In this document: positions 1-7,830 of the stretch, piece after piece | Position numbering within the stretch: position 1 is the stretch's first letter | Layout of the letters: every line of letters begins with the position of its first letter | Assembly: GCF_002272075.1 (NCBI RefSeq) | Contig: NZ_NPBJ01000041.1 | Location: 1-64,000 of the forward strand | Source: Terribacillus saccharophilus | Lineage (GTDB): Bacteria > Bacillota > Bacilli > Bacillales > Amphibacillaceae | Length of the DNA stretch: 64,000 nt | Reading direction: 5' to 3' | Notes under the pieces: model-generated | What the model saw: the letters and a program-made list of their open reading frames with translations, nothing else | What the model was told of the DNA's origin: nothing | Databases searched by the model: none | Made by a program: the position numbers and the translations under genes

Positions 1-39
1 AAGAATCAAGTTGTTGCCGCTTGTTTCAGCGACTAGAAC

Positions 40-69
40 ATCTTATCATGTCTCGATTGTTTCTGTCAA
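40..69 (-). promoter_or_regulatory. Probable rRNA operon promoter P2, reading out of the window
   Basis: On the minus strand a -35 TTGACA (64-69) is followed after 18 bases by a -10-like TAAGAT (40-45). An A/T-rich tract at about 70-95 could act as an UP element. The bases after the -10 include AGTCGCT, which resembles the start region of Bacillus rrn transcripts as I remember them. The rRNA genes would lie beyond base 1, so this is an inference from promoter form and gene order. Confidence 0.6.
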
Positions 70-137
70 CAACCTTTTTTAAAAAACTTGATAATCTGTT
101 TGGCGTGTTTTTTCGTCTTATCTTAGCGCCGTTTAAC

Positions 138-166
138 AGTATACGATCTATTTCAATATACGTCAA
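138..166 (-). promoter_or_regulatory. Probable rRNA operon promoter P1 (sigma-A)
   Basis: Minus-strand TTGACG (161-166), 17-base spacer, TATACT (138-143). It lies about 95 bases upstream of a second promoter of the same direction, the tandem P1/P2 layout typical of Bacillus rRNA operons. No coding sequence is seen between the two or from here to base 1. Confidence 0.65.
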
Positions 167-198
167 CACCTTTTTTCTATTAAAATTCAAAAGCTACC

Positions 199-222
199 GA
201 GAGGCCCTTCTACGGGGCTCTC
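199..222 (-). terminator. Weak hairpin upstream of rRNA P1
   Basis: Imperfect inverted repeat: GAGAGGCCC (199-207) against GGGGCTCTC (214-222), six-base loop. On the minus strand it is followed by a short T-rich stretch. It may be a back-up terminator insulating the rRNA promoters from the ATPase gene. The T-run is weak, so function is uncertain. Confidence 0.3.
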
Positions 223-274
223 AGGCAATGGGTTCGCAGCCTTAGACAACGTACTTATTACCCCATTTTATCAT

Positions 275-303
275 AAAGAAAAGCCCCGTTTAGAACGGAG
301 CTT
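275..303 (-). terminator. Intrinsic terminator of the P-type ATPase gene
   Basis: AAGCCCCGTT (281-290) pairs with AACGGAGCTT (294-303) across a three-base loop, with one G-U pair. On the minus strand it is followed by TTTTCTTT. It lies eight bases beyond the ATPase stop codon. Confidence 0.75.
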
Positions 304-311
304 CCTAGTTA

Positions 312-2945
312 TTATCTTCTATTACGTATAGCTTTGATAATCTCCATCAAGATGACCGCTGCTAGAGCAAGCCCTGTTGCGATGGACCAATCTCTCCAAC
401 CAAATGCATCGGGAATGGAAAAGATCCTGCGTACTCCCGGCAATACTGTGACCCCGTAAAGCAGAAAGCAAATTGCCACTGCACCGAGCACATACTTGTT
501 AGTAAGAAACCCAACTTTGAAAATGGTCTGCGTATTGGACCTTGCAGAAAACGTTTGGAGTGTCCTGGCCAAAATAAGTGTCGTAAAGGCCATCGCTATT
601 CCCATTTCGGTAGAATGCTGCAATCCAATATAGAAGGAAACAATGACTGCCGCTCCTATCAGCACTCCTCGAACGATTACACTTTGCAGCGTCCCGCCAG
701 AGAATATTCCCTCGTTTATATCACGAGGTTTTCGTTTCATTACGTCCGGCTCTTCCTTCTCCATACCAAGAGCCAACGCCGGCAAGGAGTCATTGATTAA
801 GTTAATGAACAGCAGCTGCAATGCTGTAAATGGATTTGGCATATTCAGAAAGACAGCGAACAGGATAGCAATAATCGCACCCAGGTTCCCAGCAAACAAA
901 TAACCTATCGCCTTTTTGATATTATCAAACACCGTGCGTCCTACTCCGACAGCGTTGACAATGGAGACAAAATTATCGTCCGCGAGTACCATGGCAGATG
1001 AATCTTTAGCTACATCCGTTCCGCTCCCCATAGCTATTCCTATATCTGCTTGCTTCAGTGCAGGTGCATCATTCACACCGTCTCCGGTCATCGCAGTAAT
1101 AGATCCTTTGTTCTGCCACGCTCGGATAATTCTGATTTTGTTTTCCGGTGATACGCGGGCATAGACAGAGATTCGACCAAGCTTCTCATCCAATTCTTCT
1201 TCAGATAATTTATCCAGTTCCTTACCTGTCAGAGCAAGATCTCCTTCTTCCATCAACCCGATTTCTTTCCCGATTGCCTGAGCTGTAGTATTATGATCTC
1301 CGGTGATCATAATACTGCGTATCCCAGCACTTCTTGCTTCCGCAATGGAAGCAGGAACAGCTTCGCGCGGAGGATCAATCATAGCTGTAAGACCCACTAA
1401 TACAAGATCTTGTTCATCCTGTTCCTCCAACGAACGCTTATCCTCCGGTATCTTTTTGTAACCATAAGCCAGTACACGAAGGGCATTATCGGAGAATGTT
1501 TCGTTCTGATCCATTACTTCTTTAAGAAGCATTTCATCCAATGTTTGTTCTTCTCCATCAATTAAGATATGCGTGCATCTTTCGAACATCACATCGGGTC
1601 CGCCCTTAGTCAGCATCAGTCTCTCTCCATCCAAGCGATAGACAGTGGACATCATCTTTCGATCCGAGTCGAAGGGTAGCTCCATTTCCCGTTCCTTCTC
1701 TTTTCGGAGCCGAGCTGGATCCAGTCCCATCTTGTTTCCGAAATGAATCAGTGCTGTTTCTGTTGGATCTCCGATTTCCGCGCCTTCTTCACTAACACTA
1801 GAGTCATTGCAGAGAACAGCGATATTTAGAAGTAACTGCTCCGATTTGCTCCGTGCTGATTCATCTTCCGATATCCCTTCGCTTTTCCCAGGGACGAATG
1901 TATCTGTCACAGTCATCTTGTTTTGTGTCAAAGTTCCTGTCTTATCTGTACAAATTACACGAGTAGATCCTAGTGTCTCCACTGCTGGCAGCCTGCGAAT
2001 GATTGCTTGTTGCTTAGCCATCTTGGTCGTACCTACTGCCATGACGATCGTAACAATAGAAGATAATGCTTCCGGAATTGCGGCCACCGCTACTGCTACA
2101 GAGAAAGTGAAGGCATTAAGAAAGCCTTGGGTCATATCTGCCTGACCATCTCCAAACCAAAGTCGCGCGGCTTGAGCAGCGAAGATCAAAATACACAGCA
2201 CCAAGACACCAATTCCAAGTCTTTTACTGAATTCATCCAGCTTTTTCTGTAAAGGTGTCTGCTTGGATTCTGCTGTCTCAATCATATTGGCAATTTGCCC
2301 AATTTCAGTATCCTGGGCAATCGCTGTCACGATAAAGCTTCCCCGACCGTTCACTACTAGCGATCCACTATGTACCATATTGATACGATCCCCAATAGAA
2401 GCATCTTCCTCAATCACTTCTGTCTTCTTATCCGCAGCCTCTGACTCTCCTGTCAGCATCCCCTCATTGATTTTCAGTGATTCGCTGCTGATTAGTCTAC
2501 CGTCAGCCGGTACATAATCCCCAGCATCCAGCTGCACGATATCTCCTTTTGTCAGTTCCTTGGCCGGCACCGTCTTGCTCTCTCCATCACGCATCACTTT
2601 AGCTGATGGAGCTGACATCTCCTGCAATGCCTCTAATGAGCTTTCCGCTTTCTTTGTCTGAACAACACTGATAACACTATTGAGCAAAATGACCAGAAAA
2701 ATGATGATGGATTCTACCACTTCTCCCAATGCAAGCTGCACAGCTGCTGCTACAAGCAGAACAATGACCATAGCATCCTTGAAAGTGGCAAGGAATAGCT
2801 TCCATACTGGATCCTTTTCCTTACTCTTTAATTCATTGTATCCATCCGCGTCCAGCCTCCGTTGGGCTTCTTCCTGCGATATACCTGCTCTTTGAGTCCC
2901 CAGTTCCTTTAAAACCTCTTCTGCATCCATGCGGTATGCCTTCAC
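312..2945 (-). CDS. Calcium-type P-type ATPase (P2A cation pump)
   Basis: 877-residue membrane pump that would couple ATP hydrolysis to cation export, most likely Ca2+. Visible motifs are the actuator TGES at 165-168, the M4 ion-site motif PEAL at 291-294, the phosphorylation motif DKTGTLT with Asp334, the hinge TGDGVNDAP near 620, and NLINDSLP in M6 near 707. The protein closely resembles the Listeria pump LMCA1 from memory, including the N-terminal cation-ATPase domain and about ten membrane segments. The start used is GTG at 2945 (SD AAAGGGG, 8-base gap), matching the LMCA1 N-terminus; an ATG five codons later is possible. Monocistronic, with its own terminator. It sits between pdaB and the rRNA promoters, where I recall no such gene in B. 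subtilis, so it is probably a lineage-specific insertion. Confidence 0.9.
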   Translation of the reverse strand: MKAYRMDAEEVLKELGTQRAGISQEEAQRRLDADGYNELKSKEKDPVWKLFLATFKDAMVIVLLVAAAVQLALGEVVESIIIFLVILLNSVISVVQTKKAESSLEALQEMSAPSAKVMRDGESKTVPAKELTKGDIVQLDAGDYVPADGRLISSESLKINEGMLTGESEAADKKTEVIEEDASIGDRINMVHSGSLVVNGRGSFIVTAIAQDTEIGQIANMIETAESKQTPLQKKLDEFSKRLGIGVLVLCILIFAAQAARLWFGDGQADMTQGFLNAFTFSVAVAVAAIPEALSSIVTIVMAVGTTKMAKQQAIIRRLPAVETLGSTRVICTDKTGTLTQNKMTVTDTFVPGKSEGISEDESARSKSEQLLLNIAVLCNDSSVSEEGAEIGDPTETALIHFGNKMGLDPARLRKEKEREMELPFDSDRKMMSTVYRLDGERLMLTKGGPDVMFERCTHILIDGEEQTLDEMLLKEVMDQNETFSDNALRVLAYGYKKIPEDKRSLEEQDEQDLVLVGLTAMIDPPREAVPASIAEARSAGIRSIMITGDHNTTAQAIGKEIGLMEEGDLALTGKELDKLSEEELDEKLGRISVYARVSPENKIRIIRAWQNKGSITAMTGDGVNDAPALKQADIGIAMGSGTDVAKDSSAMVLADDNFVSIVNAVGVGRTVFDNIKKAIGYLFAGNLGAIIAILFAVFLNMPNPFTALQLLFINLINDSLPALALGMEKEEPDVMKRKPRDINEGIFSGGTLQSVIVRGVLIGAAVIVSFYIGLQHSTEMGIAMAFTTLILARTLQTFSARSNTQTIFKVGFLTNKYVLGAVAICFLLYGVTVLPGVRRIFSIPDAFGWRDWSIATGLALAAVILMEIIKAIRNRR

Positions 2946-3058
2946 TCCATGCGCCCCTTTCCAGATTCTCTCCTAATTGGTTTCCCCCAAATAAGCACAA
3001 TGGAATCAGCTTTTTTGTAAAAATGTTGTCATCTCTATTAATAGTTAGCAGACAAGCA

Positions 3059-3087
3059 TCATGTTCACGGACAGGCATGCATAGAAT
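3059..3087 (+). promoter_or_regulatory. Candidate sigma-E promoter of pdaB
   Basis: TCATGTT (3059-3065), 14-base spacer, CATAGAAT (3080-3087). This fits the mother-cell sigma-E pattern KMATATT-N14-CATACANT with one mismatch in each box. It lies 38 bases upstream of the chosen pdaB start, and the related B. subtilis gene is a sporulation gene. Confidence 0.5.
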
Positions 3088-3125
3088 GGAACTACATTAC
3101 GGAGACAGCGAAGGGAATGATAGGC

Positions 3126-3887
3126 ATGCAGCACTTTTATGTATTCCGTTTCAACAAATGGAAAAGGTGGGCATTTGTCGTAGCAGCAGCAATGTTCACG
3201 GCGTTGATTATCTGGATGGAAACGAGCAGTTCGCTTTCCGTCTTTTCCTCTAAGGAAAAACCAGCAGCTTTGACACAAGGGAGTAAGGAAGCTCCTAATA
3301 TTGCACTCACCTTCAATATAAGCTGGGGAGATACACAAGCTATCCCTATACTGGATGAATTGAAGGAACAGAATGTAAAAGCAACCTTCTTCGTCAGTGG
3401 CGAATGGGCCGAGCGCCATCCGCAAATCATCGACCGGATTGTCGAGGATAAGCATGAATTGGGAATGATGGGTTACCGATATAAGAGCTATATCGATCAA
3501 GAGCCTGCTCAGATAAGGAAAGACCTTTCCTATGCAAAAGAGATATTCCGTAAACTCGGTCATGAAGATATCGAACTGCTCCGGGCACCAACAGGAGATT
3601 TCAACACTGAAATCATCCAATTGTCCGAAACACTCGGTTTGAAAGTCATTCAATACAGTGTTAATCCGCAGGACTGGCGTAATCCAGGAACGCAGCTTAT
3701 CGTGGATGAGGTCATGGAAGAAGCAAGCAATGGCGATATCATCCAGCTGCACGCTTCCGATTCAGTCAAACAGACTGAAAAAGCTCTGGAGACTATCCTG
3801 CCGGCACTGAAAAACAAAGGATATCACTATGTAACGGTCAGTGAACTGATTGCTGGAGGAACTCCTGAATTGAAAGAAGTAAATTAA
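3126..3887 (+). CDS. pdaB: PdaB-type polysaccharide deacetylase family sporulation protein
   Basis: 253-residue protein with one N-terminal membrane anchor (about residues 13-30) and a NodB-fold domain. The family acts late in sporulation on spore stability. N-terminal MQHFYVFRFNKWKRW, length and location next to gerD and an rRNA promoter match B. subtilis PdaB (YbaN). The ATG at 3126 is chosen because AAGGGA lies 9 bases upstream; an in-frame ATG at 3117 would sit almost on the SD. The first NodB motif reads TFNISWGD (62-69), with Asn64 where active deacetylases have the catalytic Asp. The second motif HELGMMG (110-116) has Met115 in place of the second metal-binding His. Hydrolase activity is therefore doubtful. 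The gene is transcribed opposite to the ATPase gene. Confidence 0.85.
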   Translation: MQHFYVFRFNKWKRWAFVVAAAMFTALIIWMETSSSLSVFSSKEKPAALTQGSKEAPNIALTFNISWGDTQAIPILDELKEQNVKATFFVSGEWAERHPQIIDRIVEDKHELGMMGYRYKSYIDQEPAQIRKDLSYAKEIFRKLGHEDIELLRAPTGDFNTEIIQLSETLGLKVIQYSVNPQDWRNPGTQLIVDEVMEEASNGDIIQLHASDSVKQTEKALETILPALKNKGYHYVTVSELIAGGTPELKEVN

Positions 3888-3918
3888 TGCATAAACACTG
3901 CTCCTTCTGCGCAAATTA
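3888..3918 (+). promoter_or_regulatory. Candidate sigma-G promoter of gerD
   Basis: TGCATA (3888-3893) directly follows the pdaB stop codon. An 18-base spacer and CAAATTA (3912-3918) follow. This resembles the forespore sigma-G pattern TGMATA-N18-CATANTA. gerD is a forespore gene in B. subtilis, which supports the call. Confidence 0.45.
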
Positions 3919-3952
3919 AGCGTACTTACTACAGTGGAAGGAGCACACGTTT

Positions 3953-4519
3953 ATGTTTGTACGGTTAGTGCCAATCTTGTTATTATCCCTATTCGTGCTT
4001 ACTTCATGCACGGGCGGGCAAGCCGCAGAAAGCAGTCAGCCGGATTATGATACGACCAAGCAAATGGTCGCCGATATATTAAAAACAGATGAAGGCAAAA
4101 AAGCCATCTCGGAAGTAATGGCTGATGAGACAATGCAGGATTTGGTCTCCTTAGATGCCAGCAAGGTGGAAGATGCTATCAATAAATCATGGACCTCGGA
4201 AGAAGGACAGAAATTCTGGAAAGAACGTTTCGAAGATCCGGAATTCGTCGCAGCCTTCGCGAAAAACATTGGACCAGAGCAGAAGAAGCTCGTCAAAGAT
4301 CTGATGAACGATTCCGATTTCCAAAAGCAGATGCTGCAGCTCTTACAGGATCCAAAAGTACAAGAACAGATGCTCAATGTCATGAAAAGTCAGGATTTCC
4401 GCAAAGAGCTGGAGAAAACAATCCAGGAATCTTCGGAAACGCCAATGTTTGAGCAAAAACTAATGCAGACTGTTCAAAAAGCATTGGAAGAAGCGCAGTC
4501 CAAACAAAAGGAAAAGTAA
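3953..4519 (+). CDS. gerD: Spore germination lipoprotein GerD
   Basis: 188-residue lipoprotein that in Bacillus helps cluster nutrient germinant receptors in the spore inner membrane. The signal peptide ends in the lipobox LTSC with Cys19. The mature part is highly charged and helical, with repeated DxxFQKQMLQLLQDPKVQ-like segments between about 100 and 160. This is typical of GerD, as is the extended C-terminal helix rich in Glu, Gln and Lys. ATG at 3953 has GAAGGAG nine bases upstream. It follows pdaB by 65 bases and ends in its own terminator. In B. subtilis kbaA lies between these two genes; no trace of it is present here. Confidence 0.88.
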   Translation: MFVRLVPILLLSLFVLTSCTGGQAAESSQPDYDTTKQMVADILKTDEGKKAISEVMADETMQDLVSLDASKVEDAINKSWTSEEGQKFWKERFEDPEFVAAFAKNIGPEQKKLVKDLMNDSDFQKQMLQLLQDPKVQEQMLNVMKSQDFRKELEKTIQESSETPMFEQKLMQTVQKALEEAQSKQKEK

Positions 4520-4525
4520 ACCCAT

Positions 4526-4562
4526 AAGACCTAGGCAGATTACTTCTGTCTGGGTCTTTTTT
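4526..4562 (+). terminator. Terminator of gerD
   Basis: AGACC with GGCAGA on the left arm pairs with TCTGTC and GGTCT on the right arm around a short loop. It ends in TTTTTT at 4557-4562, a good Rho-independent signal. Confidence 0.75.
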
Positions 4563-4575
4563 ATCATCTTCTCTC

Positions 4576-4623
4576 AAAAGCGTTTCTACCTTTTTTACGG
4601 TGGGTAAAAGAAGAACGCTTTCA
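4576..4623 (+). promoter_or_regulatory. Inverted operator-like repeats upstream of the sugar transporter
   Basis: AAAAGCGTTTCT (4576-4587) and AGAACGCTTTCA (4612-4623) are inverted copies with centres 36 bases apart. Each contains the AAAGCGTT core seen in CcpA cre sites and other LacI-family operators. They lie just before the SD of the binding-protein gene. Carbon-source control of the transporter is a reasonable inference. No clear -35/-10 pair was found. Confidence 0.5.
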
Positions 4624-4648
4624 TGAAACTAATCGGAGGGACTAAATT

Positions 4649-5968
4649 ATGAAAAGATTCAGTCTGCTAGCACTTGCATTACTCCTCTTTCTGACAGGTT
4701 GTGCTGGATTTACCGGCGGATCAGAGGGAACTCAAGCTTCTGAAGGAAAAACCGAAGATGGCAAAGTAAAGATTGATTTCTGGACATTTTGGGGCTCGGA
4801 GATCCGCCGTCCTGTAATAGACAAAATCATCGAAGATTTTAATAACTCGCAAGATGAAATTGTAGTAGAACATACATATATACCATTCGGCGATATCTGG
4901 ACAAAGGAATTAGCTGCTATCGCGGCAAATAATCCCCCAGATGTTGTCATCAATGACATTAATGCCACTGCCCTCCGCGGACAAGAAGGACAAGCTGAGA
5001 ACCTGGCGCCCTATTTGGAAAAAGACGATATTTCCGGACGATTCTATGAGAATCTTTGGGACGCAACCTTGTATGAAGGCGATTCCTACGGGATTCCATT
5101 CAATACAGACACACGATTGTTGTTCTATAACAAAGATGCATTCAAAGAAGCTGGATTAGATCCGAACAAGCCCCCTGAAACTTGGGAAGAGCTTGAAGAG
5201 TATGCTGAAAAACTCGACAAGAAGTCCGGCGATACGTATGAACGAATCGGCTTCTATCCACTTTATGGTGTAGGATCTGACGTGTGGCTATTGAATGGAT
5301 CTGGAATGAATTATTTCAACGAGGATGATGAACCGGTCATCAATAGTGAAACAAACGTTGATACGATGGAATGGATTAAGAGCTGGAAAGATAAATACGG
5401 CGAAGACACCATCAATCGTTACCAATCTCAAATCGACAGTCAGCAGAGCAATCCTTTCTTCAACGGATCGCTGGGTATGATGGCGAACGCTGCAACCTTC
5501 TACACACAAATTCGTGACTATGCACCTGACCTTGACTTTGGTGTGGCTCCCTTACCGGAGAAAACATCTGGCAGCGGCAACACAAGCTGGGGCGGCGGAT
5601 TTGTAGCTGAGATTCCGAAAGGCTCTTCTCACCCAGATGAAGCATGGGAATTCATCAAATATCTAACAGACAAAGAAGCACAGGAATACTGGGCAGTAAA
5701 GAACTTCGATAATGTAGCCAACATCGAAGCATCAGAAAGTGCAGCAACATCTGATGAACTATCAGAAAAGGATCAAATGGTCTATGAAATGGCAGCTCAA
5801 AACCTGAACGATACATTGCTTACTCCAATGCCTGCTTATGCTCCGGATTATGTGAATCTGATCAACCCGCAGCTCGATGCTATTTTGATAGAAAATAAAC
5901 CAGCACAGGAAGCATTGGATAAAGCACAGCAGGATGTCGAAGAACTTGTAGAAAAAACAGCACAATAG
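4649..5968 (+). CDS. Sugar ABC transporter substrate-binding lipoprotein
   Basis: 439-residue extracellular solute-binding protein of family 1 (COG1653 type). The lipoprotein signal ends in LTGC with Cys18. The mature protein starts with a Gly/Ser/Glu-rich linker and then the typical DFWTFWGSE first strand. Motifs such as YGIPFNTDTRLLFYNKDAFKEAG near 145-170 and PDEAWEFIKYLTDKEAQ near 330 mark the two-lobed carbohydrate-binding fold. The substrate cannot be named. First gene of a three-gene importer. SD GGAGGG lies nine bases before the ATG. Confidence 0.9.
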   Translation: MKRFSLLALALLLFLTGCAGFTGGSEGTQASEGKTEDGKVKIDFWTFWGSEIRRPVIDKIIEDFNNSQDEIVVEHTYIPFGDIWTKELAAIAANNPPDVVINDINATALRGQEGQAENLAPYLEKDDISGRFYENLWDATLYEGDSYGIPFNTDTRLLFYNKDAFKEAGLDPNKPPETWEELEEYAEKLDKKSGDTYERIGFYPLYGVGSDVWLLNGSGMNYFNEDDEPVINSETNVDTMEWIKSWKDKYGEDTINRYQSQIDSQQSNPFFNGSLGMMANAATFYTQIRDYAPDLDFGVAPLPEKTSGSGNTSWGGGFVAEIPKGSSHPDEAWEFIKYLTDKEAQEYWAVKNFDNVANIEASESAATSDELSEKDQMVYEMAAQNLNDTLLTPMPAYAPDYVNLINPQLDAILIENKPAQEALDKAQQDVEELVEKTAQ

Positions 5969-5990
5969 GGTTTCTTTGTGGGGGGATTCG

Positions 5991-6905
5991 ATGAAAAAGA
6001 AAAAATGGTGGACGATGGGAAGACGTGAAAGTCTCCAAGGGTATATTTTCATTGCCCCTTGGGTTATCGGTTTCCTCGCATTCACACTAGGTCCGCTGGC
6101 GTTCTCTTTGTACGCCAGCTTTACCGATTACAACATTACATCCCGCATGGACTTTGTGGGTTTACAGAATTATGATCAGCTATTTACAGGGGATGACCTA
6201 TTTTGGACATCCCTTTATAACACGTTATATTTTGTTATTTTCTCTGTTCCGCTCACAACTATAGGGGCTATCTTCATCTCGATGCTGATGAATCAAAGTC
6301 TGCCAGGCATGCGGATTTTCAGAACAATCTTCTATCTTCCAGCAGTTTTATCTGGTGTCGGCGTCTACCTGCTTTGGATGCAGCTTCTGGATCCTGGAAC
6401 TGGTCTTGTTAACACCATTCTTTCCTGGTTCGGTATCAATGGACCGAACTGGCTGTTCGATCCCGATTGGACGAAACCGTCTCTTATCTTTATGAAGCTA
6501 TGGAGTGTCGGCGGCAGCATGCTGCTTTATCTTGCGAGCATGCAAGGTATAAGCAAAAATCTGTATGAAGCAGCAGATATCGACGGGGCTGGGACTTGGA
6601 AGAAGTTTCTGCATATCACGTTACCACTGATCACCCCGGTCATTTTCTTTGATATCATTACAAGTACAATAGGCAGCTTCCAAATCTTCCAAGAAGCATA
6701 TGTTATGAGTCAGAACGGCTCTGGAGGCCCAGCAAGTTCCATGCTGTTTTATAACCTTTATATGTGGATCAAAGCATTCCAATCGTTTGATATGGGCTAT
6801 GCCATGGCAATGTCGTGGATCTTGTTCGTAGTTGTCTTGATCATTACGATCATCAACCTGAAGCTTGCACCAAAATGGGTGCATTATGAGGGGGATGATA
6901 AGTGA
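5991..6905 (+). CDS. Sugar ABC transporter permease (UgpA/MalF-like)
   Basis: 304-residue inner-membrane permease with about six transmembrane segments. The EAA loop that docks the ATPase reads EAADIDGAGTWKKFLHITLP near residues 195-215. The ATG at 5991 has GGGGGGA four bases upstream and is preferred to an in-frame TTG at 5976. It starts 22 bases after the binding-protein stop and overlaps the next permease. It would form the membrane channel with that permease. Confidence 0.9.
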   Translation: MKKKKWWTMGRRESLQGYIFIAPWVIGFLAFTLGPLAFSLYASFTDYNITSRMDFVGLQNYDQLFTGDDLFWTSLYNTLYFVIFSVPLTTIGAIFISMLMNQSLPGMRIFRTIFYLPAVLSGVGVYLLWMQLLDPGTGLVNTILSWFGINGPNWLFDPDWTKPSLIFMKLWSVGGSMLLYLASMQGISKNLYEAADIDGAGTWKKFLHITLPLITPVIFFDIITSTIGSFQIFQEAYVMSQNGSGGPASSMLFYNLYMWIKAFQSFDMGYAMAMSWILFVVVLIITIINLKLAPKWVHYEGDDK

Positions 6906-7795
6906 TGGATATTACACAACGAAAACAACTTGCCCAAAAACGAGATCGAAGGAAGCCTGTCCTAAGCAATAATCTGCTGCGGTCGCTGAACTGGATCCTG
7001 CTCGTAGTCGGAAGCCTATTCCTGTTATCACCAATCTGGTGGATGATCAGCACCTCTCTCAAACCGATGGAGGAAATCATGCAGTTTCCGCCTACCCTGC
7101 TGCCGCAGGAATGGCATTGGGAGAACTATGTACATACATGGCAGGCTGCTCCTTTCACGACGTATGCTGTGAACACAATTACCATCACACTCATTTGTGT
7201 GGTAGCCAATGTATTTGTAAATGCTTTTATTGCTTACGGGTTCGCTAAGATTCCATTCCCGGGCAAGAATATCCTATTTACAATCGTCCTATCTACTATG
7301 ATGATTCCTGGCTTTGTAACGCTCATACCACAGTATGTACTGTTTGCTAAGCTAGAATGGCTGAATACATATTATCCGCTCGTAGTGCCTGCCCTGTTTG
7401 GCAGTGCGTTCAATATCTTCCTGCTTCGACAGTTCTTCCGGACGATTCCGAACGAAATGATCGAAGCCGCGAAAATGGAAGGCGCAAATCACTTCTATAT
7501 CTGGAGAAAGATTGCCCTGCCCCTTGTAAAGCCGGCATTGGCAACCGTGGCAATATTCTCGTTCAACGGCGCGTGGAATGACTTCCTTGGTCCCTTGCTA
7601 TATGTGAACGATGAGAGTCTCTATACATTGCAAATTGGACTGCAAGTATTCAAGGAGCAGGCTAGCACGCAATGGAATTACCTGATGGCAGGTTCGTTGC
7701 TTGTCTTGCTGCCTGTGATCATCCTGTTCTTCGTCTTCCAGAAGTACTTTATCAAAGGTGCGAATATCACAGGTTCAAGCAGCTTCGACAAATAG
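6902..7795 (+). CDS. Sugar ABC transporter permease (UgpE/MalG-like)
   Basis: Up to 297 residues, six predicted membrane segments. The EAA loop is EAAKMEGANHFYIWRKIALP near 190-210 and the N-terminal periplasmic motif WWMISTSLKP is typical of the family. Start is GTG 6902, seven bases after GAGGGGG; ATG 6905, which overlaps the upstream TGA, is also possible. The translational overlap suggests coupling to the first permease. No ATPase gene follows, so the importer probably borrows a shared MsmX-type ATPase encoded elsewhere. Confidence 0.9.
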   Translation: MMDITQRKQLAQKRDRRKPVLSNNLLRSLNWILLVVGSLFLLSPIWWMISTSLKPMEEIMQFPPTLLPQEWHWENYVHTWQAAPFTTYAVNTITITLICVVANVFVNAFIAYGFAKIPFPGKNILFTIVLSTMMIPGFVTLIPQYVLFAKLEWLNTYYPLVVPALFGSAFNIFLLRQFFRTIPNEMIEAAKMEGANHFYIWRKIALPLVKPALATVAIFSFNGAWNDFLGPLLYVNDESLYTLQIGLQVFKEQASTQWNYLMAGSLLVLLPVIILFFVFQKYFIKGANITGSSSFDK

Positions 7796-7830
7796 AAAAA
7801 GCTGAGAGCAAAAATGCTCTCAGCTTTTTT
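7796..7830. terminator. Bidirectional terminator between the sugar permease and salA
   Basis: GCTGAGAGCA (7801-7810) and TGCTCTCAGC (7815-7824) form a perfect ten-base stem with an AAAA loop. A-rich and T-rich flanks on the two sides let it work on both strands. It serves the convergent transporter operon and salA. Confidence 0.9.

Noticed and set aside
21-245. A 74-residue plus-strand frame at the left edge
   Set aside because: It runs antisense through the two rRNA-type promoters, has no SD and an unlikely Phe/Leu-rich composition.
3045-3752. A 235-residue minus-strand frame opposite pdaB
   Set aside because: Complement of the pdaB coding frame, Cys/His-rich without a motif; pdaB is supported by homology, SD and context.
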